DNA of 64,000 nucleotides from JAAYYM01 sp964631375 (lineage in GTDB: Bacteria > Bacillota > Clostridia > Lachnospirales > Lachnospiraceae), in NCBI GenBank assembly GCA_964631375.1, contig CAZVYQ010000003.1:1-64000 (forward strand), written 5' to 3'. The notes beneath the pieces were generated by a model. The model had not been told where the DNA came from. It did not search any database and saw only the letters and a list, made by a program, of their open reading frames with translations. The position numbers were made by a program, and so were the translations under genes. Shown here in pieces: positions 60,282-64,000 of this stretch (position 1 is the stretch's first letter; each line of letters begins with the position of its first letter).

Positions 60282-61256
60282 TTATAATCGTATACTGATC
60301 TCACCCGAAGACAGGGACTCTCTGCTACCGTCTTCATATTGTACAAGCAAATGACAGTCATCATCCAGATCAAGTACCTGAGCCATCCTCGTTGTATCAC
60401 CTGACAGCACCTTAACCTTTCTGCCGATTGCTAACGAACGTTTCCGATACTCCTTGGAATAATCCGTACGATCCAATGTTTTGTAGTAGTTCATAAAGTG
60501 GTTGATCACTGCGGCTGCCAACTGGTTCTTCATATCATTTCGTGGTTTATCAAACACACTTCCGGCGATCTGTTGCAGATCCCCTGTAAATCCATCCTGT
60601 GGTTGATATACATTGATACCGATTCCCAAAACCGCATATTCTAACAATCCGCTCTCCATTCCAAAGGAGGCTTCCGTGAGAATCCCACACACCTTCTTAT
60701 CTTCCATAAAGATATCATTGACCCACTTGATCATGGCTTTTTTGGGGGAAACCTCCTCTATCGCTTCACAAACCGCAACGGCTGCCATCGTTGTGATCCT
60801 GACTGCCTGTTCAGAAGGATAATTGGTGGGACGTAAAAGCAGGCTCATATAAAGTCCGGTTCCCTCCGGAGAGTAGAATTTTCGTCCGCGTCTGCCCTTA
60901 CCGCCCTCCTGTTCATTAGCGATCAAAACATATCCTTCAGTCTCTCCCTCCTCTGCTTTTTCTCTGACTGCAATATTGGTTGAGGTAGTTTTGGGGATCA
61001 CGACCACTCGAAGTAACCCTTGCTCCGATTTTAGGTACTTTTGAATCCCTTGTGTAGAGAGAATGTCTGTATCTTCTGCAAGACAATAGCCCTTATTATT
61101 GACAGCATCAATTCGATAGCCATTCTTTTGCAGTAGCTTCACTGCTTTCCATATTGCGGCTCTGGAAACAGAGAGTTTCTGTGCTATCTCTTCTCCCGAA
61201 AAATACACGCCTTTATTTTGTTCAAACAGCTCCAAAATCTTATCCTTTGCAGTCAT
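60282..61256 (-). CDS. birA: Biotin--[acetyl-CoA-carboxylase] ligase / biotin repressor BirA
   Basis: A 324-residue bifunctional protein. The N-terminal winged HTH is VYFSGEEIAQKLSVSRAAIWKAVKLLQKNGYRIDAV. The ligase core has KTTSTNIAVREKAEEGETEGYVLIANEQEGGKGRRGRKF (biotinyl-AMP loop), KWVNDIFMEDKKVCGIL, and a C-terminal SH3-like domain (GRKVKVLSGDTTRMAQVLDLDDDC). ATG 61256 follows AAGGAGG. With bioY it forms a biotin uptake and attachment operon, which it may itself repress. Confidence 0.95.
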   Translation of the reverse strand: MTAKDKILELFEQNKGVYFSGEEIAQKLSVSRAAIWKAVKLLQKNGYRIDAVNNKGYCLAEDTDILSTQGIQKYLKSEQGLLRVVVIPKTTSTNIAVREKAEEGETEGYVLIANEQEGGKGRRGRKFYSPEGTGLYMSLLLRPTNYPSEQAVRITTMAAVAVCEAIEEVSPKKAMIKWVNDIFMEDKKVCGILTEASFGMESGLLEYAVLGIGINVYQPQDGFTGDLQQIAGSVFDKPRNDMKNQLAAAVINHFMNYYKTLDRTDYSKEYRKRSLAIGRKVKVLSGDTTRMAQVLDLDDDCHLLVQYEDGSRESLSSGEISIRL

Positions 61257-61295
61257 CACAAGTCCTCCTTCACATATCCTTTACTGTCCATTGCT

Positions 61296-61325
61296 ACATT
61301 AGCATATAAAGCCCCTCAATGTCAA
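61296..61325 (-). promoter_or_regulatory. Promoter of birA-bioY
   Basis: On the minus strand TTGACA (61320-61325), an 18-nt spacer ending TGC and TAATGT (61296-61301), 40 nt before the birA start. Confidence 0.65.
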
Positions 61326-61366
61326 CCCAATATTCAATCATGGTTTACATTCGTGGCAAATTAAAA

Positions 61367-62575
61367 TTACTCTGACTTTTTGTAATACTCATTCACAAGA
61401 CATCGATAGCCACATTTCTTTAGTGTAATATAATCAGTACGATAATTCGCCTTATTATGTCTGCCACTGGCAATATATCGGATGTACTGTTGCATGTATT
61501 CATCGATTTTCTTCAAGGATTGATCTGTATTGATGATTGGAAAAAACCATCTTGACCATGTCAGTTCATTGGTATCATTCTCCCTAAGATCATCAAAAAA
61601 CTTTTGATTGAATATTTTGATAAAGGTTTTCATTGCCGTATCTGCCGGAACATTCTTTCTGATTCTCCAACGGTATATGGCACGTGCTTTTCTGCGTATC
61701 TTGCCCTTCATCTTCTCAAGTGTTGCATATGACAGATCGATTACTCCGCCTCTATAGGAAATGCCAAGAAATTCCCACACCGCTCCCGGATCTGCCAGAA
61801 ATTCTTTGGACGGATTGACTCGCAGTCCATAATCACAGATCAGCTGACAAATGATCCTTTGATATTCATCTCTTAGTTCGGCAGTTTTGGCAAAGCATAT
61901 AATATCATCAGAATACCTTGCATACAATATATCCCCTGTCGTAAACCTTTGATCCATCTGTATCAGATACAGATTTGCCAAAAAGGGAGCAATCGGACAG
62001 CCTGCCATGATTCCCCGCTTCTCATGAACCGATTTCCCATCACAAACTGCAACATCATCTGTCAGAAACTGCTCCATAAAATGATATAACGTGGGATCTT
62101 CCCACATAATCTCCTGCAACATCGGAAGTAGCCTGTCGATGTCAATGCTGTTAAAATAATCAGAAATATCCACCTTATAGCAATACATCTGATCAATCCC
62201 CGGTGTATCCTTCAATTTGAAAACCGCCCGCTTCACTCCATAATGTTTGCGAAAAGAATAAAGATTTTCAGGCATAACATCATCATATCGATAAAGTAAA
62301 AAGGACATCAACTTCAAAACCCATGTTTCCTCACCTGGAAAGGTATAAACAACACGCTTTTTAGTTGAGTTCATTTTATTGACCATTCTTTTTACAGGTG
62401 GCTTAAATGGCATTTCGCCATTGATCATCCGCTTTGTAAGACGCAGGTACTGCTTATGCTCAATAAAATGAAGCAGCTCCTGTTCATCTATGCGTGACAA
62501 GTGCTGCTTTTCCTTTTTATACTCATAAAATGCTTTCCAACTGCCTTCTCTTCCAAGATCCTCTAAAAGACTCAC
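61367..62575 (-). CDS. Reverse transcriptase, unassigned lineage
   Basis: A 402-residue RNA-directed DNA polymerase. RT blocks in order: a basic region (KPPVKRMVNKMNSTKKR, ~59-73), NLYSFRKHYGVKRAVFKL (104-121), YKVDISDYFNSID with the first catalytic Asp 136, KRGIMAGCPIAPFLANLYL (187-204), and YARYSDDIICF with YSDD at 221-224. FLGI (269-272) and a basic thumb (KMKGKIRRKARAIYRWRIRK) follow, and the C-terminus has HNKANYRTDY...GYRCLVNEYY. NAxxH and VTG retron motifs, maturase or endonuclease domains, and the DGR-type QxxSQ motif were not seen. It starts at GTG 62575 with GAGG 7 nt upstream and is 22 nt after a structured element. Confidence 0.92.
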   Translation of the reverse strand: MSLLEDLGREGSWKAFYEYKKEKQHLSRIDEQELLHFIEHKQYLRLTKRMINGEMPFKPPVKRMVNKMNSTKKRVVYTFPGEETWVLKLMSFLLYRYDDVMPENLYSFRKHYGVKRAVFKLKDTPGIDQMYCYKVDISDYFNSIDIDRLLPMLQEIMWEDPTLYHFMEQFLTDDVAVCDGKSVHEKRGIMAGCPIAPFLANLYLIQMDQRFTTGDILYARYSDDIICFAKTAELRDEYQRIICQLICDYGLRVNPSKEFLADPGAVWEFLGISYRGGVIDLSYATLEKMKGKIRRKARAIYRWRIRKNVPADTAMKTFIKIFNQKFFDDLRENDTNELTWSRWFFPIINTDQSLKKIDEYMQQYIRYIASGRHNKANYRTDYITLKKCGYRCLVNEYYKKSE

Positions 62576-62596
62576 TGATTTACCTCACACATCTAT

Positions 62597-62748
62597 GAAA
62601 AGAAAGGGGAAATGCTTTGAAGTCAGCAATGCTGAACACGGGACTGAACACAAACCGGTTACCTGCAAAACCATAAGCCATATATCGCTTGTGTTTATGC
62701 TTCGTCCTACCACAGGTGCAAAATAAATTGCGTTCCCCTTTCTGTTTC
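62597..62748 (-). ncRNA. Candidate structured RNA upstream of the reverse transcriptase
   Basis: A 152-nt element on the minus strand closed by a long stem: GAAACAGAAAGGGGAA (62748-62733) pairs with TTCCCCTTTCTTTTC (62611-62597), 15 bp with one bulged C. Inside, AACACAAGC (62695-62687) pairs with GTTTGTGTT (62655-62647), one G-U included, and TCAGC/GCTGA (62623-62635) forms a short hairpin. GTGTTCAG occurs twice, 12 nt apart. The closing repeats flanking a folded insert immediately before an RT gene mirror the a1/a2-msr-msd plan of retrons, but this assignment is by inspection only. Confidence 0.6.
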
Positions 62749-62769
62749 ACCTTTGACGATCTAATGACC

Positions 62770-63339
62770 TCATCTGCTTAATGCAGTACGGATCCGATTG
62801 ACTACATATGTCTTTTCATTTGCAAAGTGCGTAAAAAAATTCAAAAAAGCAATTCCATTAGATTCACATGTACTTTTAGCCTCTCTGAAAGGGCGGTTTT
62901 GATAACGATTATGCGGTGTCAGCATAATCATTGCCTTTGGCAGCCCACCTTGGTAAAGTCCAAATGTATAGCTTCTCGCCACATTGCTTCCGCCTAATTC
63001 CATTGGTGAAATATTCCTTCGTAATTCACAATCTGCAAACTCATTTTGCAACAATGTCAAAAAGTTAGCCTCCACATCTCCATCAATCAGGCATTCTCCA
63101 CTGCTCTGTCCACTCTCGCATCTCTGATTACGCAGTATCTCATCCTGTTGATCAGCAGCTGCATTTGCATCCTCTGCCAATCTGCTCATCGCATCACTCA
63201 GAGGTGTCATTGCCTCTGTAAGTTTTTCTCCTACTTTACCTTCCAGTACACTGCTGATTCCATTACTGATGCCGTTGCTGATACCATTCGTGATGCCATT
63301 GCTTAATCCCTTTTTGATCACACTATCAAAAAATCCCAT
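62770..63339 (-). CDS. Protein of unknown function encoded with the reverse transcriptase
   Basis: A 189-residue protein I do not recognise. The N-terminus contains four copies of [S/T]NGI (residues 13-28) after a short amphipathic start (MGFFDSVIKKGL), then a helical, Asp/Ala-rich stretch (MSRLAEDANAAADQQDEILRNQ). Residues ~90-186 look like a compact alpha/beta domain: FLTLLQNEFADCELRRNI, LPKAMIMLTPHNRYQNRPFREAKSTCESNGIAFLNFF, YVVNRIRTAL. The Lys-x-x-Cys...GI pattern vaguely recalls DUF2726-like nuclease folds, at low confidence. GAGGAGG precedes ATG 63339. The gene lies in front of the RNA element and RT on one strand. Confidence 0.72.
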   Translation of the reverse strand: MGFFDSVIKKGLSNGITNGISNGISNGISSVLEGKVGEKLTEAMTPLSDAMSRLAEDANAAADQQDEILRNQRCESGQSSGECLIDGDVEANFLTLLQNEFADCELRRNISPMELGGSNVARSYTFGLYQGGLPKAMIMLTPHNRYQNRPFREAKSTCESNGIAFLNFFTHFANEKTYVVNRIRTALSR

Positions 63340-63391
63340 GTTTCATCCTCCTCATATCGATCCAGTGCAAACAGTATGTTCTTGTGCATAT

Positions 63392-63420
63392 AGGATACTA
63401 TAAAATTTTGTAAGTTGCAA
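63392..63420 (-). promoter_or_regulatory. Promoter of the RT-associated operon
   Basis: On the minus strand TTGCAA (63415-63420), a 17-nt spacer and TATCCT (63392-63397), 53 nt before the ATG of the 189-residue protein. No other promoter is obvious before the RT. Confidence 0.55.
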
Positions 63421-63440
63421 CGAGAACCTCAAATCGAGCA

Positions 63441-63489
63441 TTGACCGTTCAGTCAACGTGTGCTATTCTGATATTGACCGATCAGTCAA
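63441..63489 (+). promoter_or_regulatory. TetR gene promoter with two operators
   Basis: TTGACC (63441-63446), a 17-nt spacer ending TGC and TATTCT (63464-63469). Operators TTGACCGTTCAGTCAA (63441-63456) and TTGACCGATCAGTCAA (63474-63489) cover the -35 and the region after the -10; centres are 33 bp apart. Confidence 0.88.
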
Positions 63490-63501
63490 GGAGGAAATCA
63501 A

Positions 63502-64000
63502 ATGAACACGGAACAATATCCCCATTTTATGAAGTTGCAGACAACCAAACAGGAACAAATTATTCAAAGTGGTATTCAGGAGTTTTCACATTGTCCCTAT
63601 CGTGACGCAAATACAGACAACATTACAAAACAGGCAGGCATATCCAAGGGATTACTGTTCCATTACTTTGGATCAAAAAAGAAGTTCTATCTATTTTGTA
63701 TATCCTGTGCCCTGGAACGCCTGATTGCCAAGACTCCGGAGCCGAAAGTGCAGGATTTTTATGGAATGATCTTTCATACAATGGATGAAAAAGTCCGTCT
63801 TTGCCATGAGTATCCTAATGAAATGCTCCTCATTAATATGGCCTCAAGAGAACACTCTATGGAAGTCATGGCTGATAAAACGGCTCTGTTTCAGACATAT
63901 CTCACAAAAACCACCGAGGAGTCCACAAGGCTCATGAAACAAGCCATGGAAACACTCCCATTAAAGGAACCCCTGAATGCCAAGACAATTGAGGCACTGC
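63502..64000 (+). CDS. TetR family transcriptional regulator, 3' end cut by window
   Basis: The first 166 codons of a TetR repressor. The N-terminal HTH is KQEQIIQSGIQEFSHCPYRDANTDNITKQAGISKGLLFHYFGSKKKFYLF, with the typical G-x-L-F-H-Y-F-G-S-K-K end of the recognition region. The rest is the start of the helical ligand domain (VRLCHEYPNEMLLINMASREHSMEVM). ATG 63502 has AAGGAGGAAATCA upstream. The double operator in its promoter indicates autoregulation. It diverges from the RT-associated operon. What it regulates beyond itself probably lies past the window end. Confidence 0.92.
   Translation, partial: MNTEQYPHFMKLQTTKQEQIIQSGIQEFSHCPYRDANTDNITKQAGISKGLLFHYFGSKKKFYLFCISCALERLIAKTPEPKVQDFYGMIFHTMDEKVRLCHEYPNEMLLINMASREHSMEVMADKTALFQTYLTKTTEESTRLMKQAMETLPLKEPLNAKTIEAL

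Noticed and set aside
61367..62575. Group II intron
   Set aside because: No maturase or HNH domain, no domain V-like hairpin or boundary sequence around the gene.
61367..62748. Canonical retron
   Set aside because: The flanking repeats fit, but NAxxH and VTG motifs are missing and no clear branching-G and msd stem could be fixed by eye. Kept as an open possibility rather than a call.
61367..63339. Diversity-generating retroelement
   Set aside because: No template/variable repeat pair, no Avd gene, no C-type lectin target, and RT4 lacks the QxxSQ-type motif.
63392..63420. Alternative -10 TATAGT for the RT operon promoter
   Set aside because: It would leave only 12 nt from TTGCAA; the TATCCT at 17 nt fits better.

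Overview
The window looks like a chromosomal contig from a low- to mid-GC Firmicute, most probably a gut Lachnospiraceae (Clostridia). The support is indirect: near-universal strong AGGAGG-type ribosome binding sites, consensus TTGaca/TATAAT promoters, a dgt-dnaG-rpoD-trmK-nif3 macromolecular synthesis block, split PurH/IMP cyclohydrolase genes behind a ZTP riboswitch, pyrBI, and families common in that group (DUF3021, DUF5050, DUF815, DUF6320, DUF6311). No rRNA, tRNA, complete IS element, prophage or CRISPR array was seen. A 100-base N gap lies at 6140-6239.

Layout. 1-4.0 kb: a cut sugar ABC ATPase gene (mmsA-like), a large palindrome, and a LytTR/DUF3021/ABC exporter operon whose permease has decayed. 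4.1-6.4 kb: an ECF sigma factor operon with three small membrane proteins, then tandem repeats interrupted by the gap. 6.4-14.2 kb: single genes (3-methyladenine glycosylase, GNAT, AAA/DUF4143 ATPase, phosphatases, PHP protein, ABC-F) with two gene relics. 14.2-20.1 kb: a minus-strand operon of chorismate mutase, DUF815 ATPase, Ppx/GppA, polyphosphate kinase and Maf. 21.3-25.4 kb: folate operon folC-folE-HD-folP-folBK. 25.6-34.5 kb: pyrBI, nitroreductase, and several redox enzymes with their own AraC, MerR and TetR regulators. 34.5-42.8 kb: two surface-type proteins, two aminoacyl-tRNA editing proteins, GNAT, methyltransferase, GH29 fucosidase. 42.9-51.8 kb: ABC-F, nucleoside kinase and the core dgt-dnaG-rpoD block. 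51.9-57.4 kb: lipase/acyltransferase/zinc-ribbon cluster and a PilZ plus GT-C-like membrane protein pair. 57.5-61.3 kb: riboswitch-controlled last steps of IMP synthesis and birA-bioY. 61.4-64 kb: a reverse transcriptase locus and a TetR gene cut by the window end.

The best candidate for an undescribed system is the reverse transcriptase locus at 61.37-63.34 kb. On the minus strand the order is a 189-aa protein of unknown function, a 152-nt intergenic element closed by a 15-bp stem (retron a1/a2-like layout), then a 402-aa RT with a YSDD active site and GTG start. The RT lacks the retron NAxxH and VTG motifs, group II maturase features and DGR motifs as far as can be read by eye, so the combination may be a new RT/ncRNA/partner arrangement. 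Other directly readable regulation includes the ZTP riboswitch with terminator, a MerR 19-bp-spacer promoter, two TetR double-operator promoters, and a divergent promoter pair sharing one palindromic -35 hexamer.
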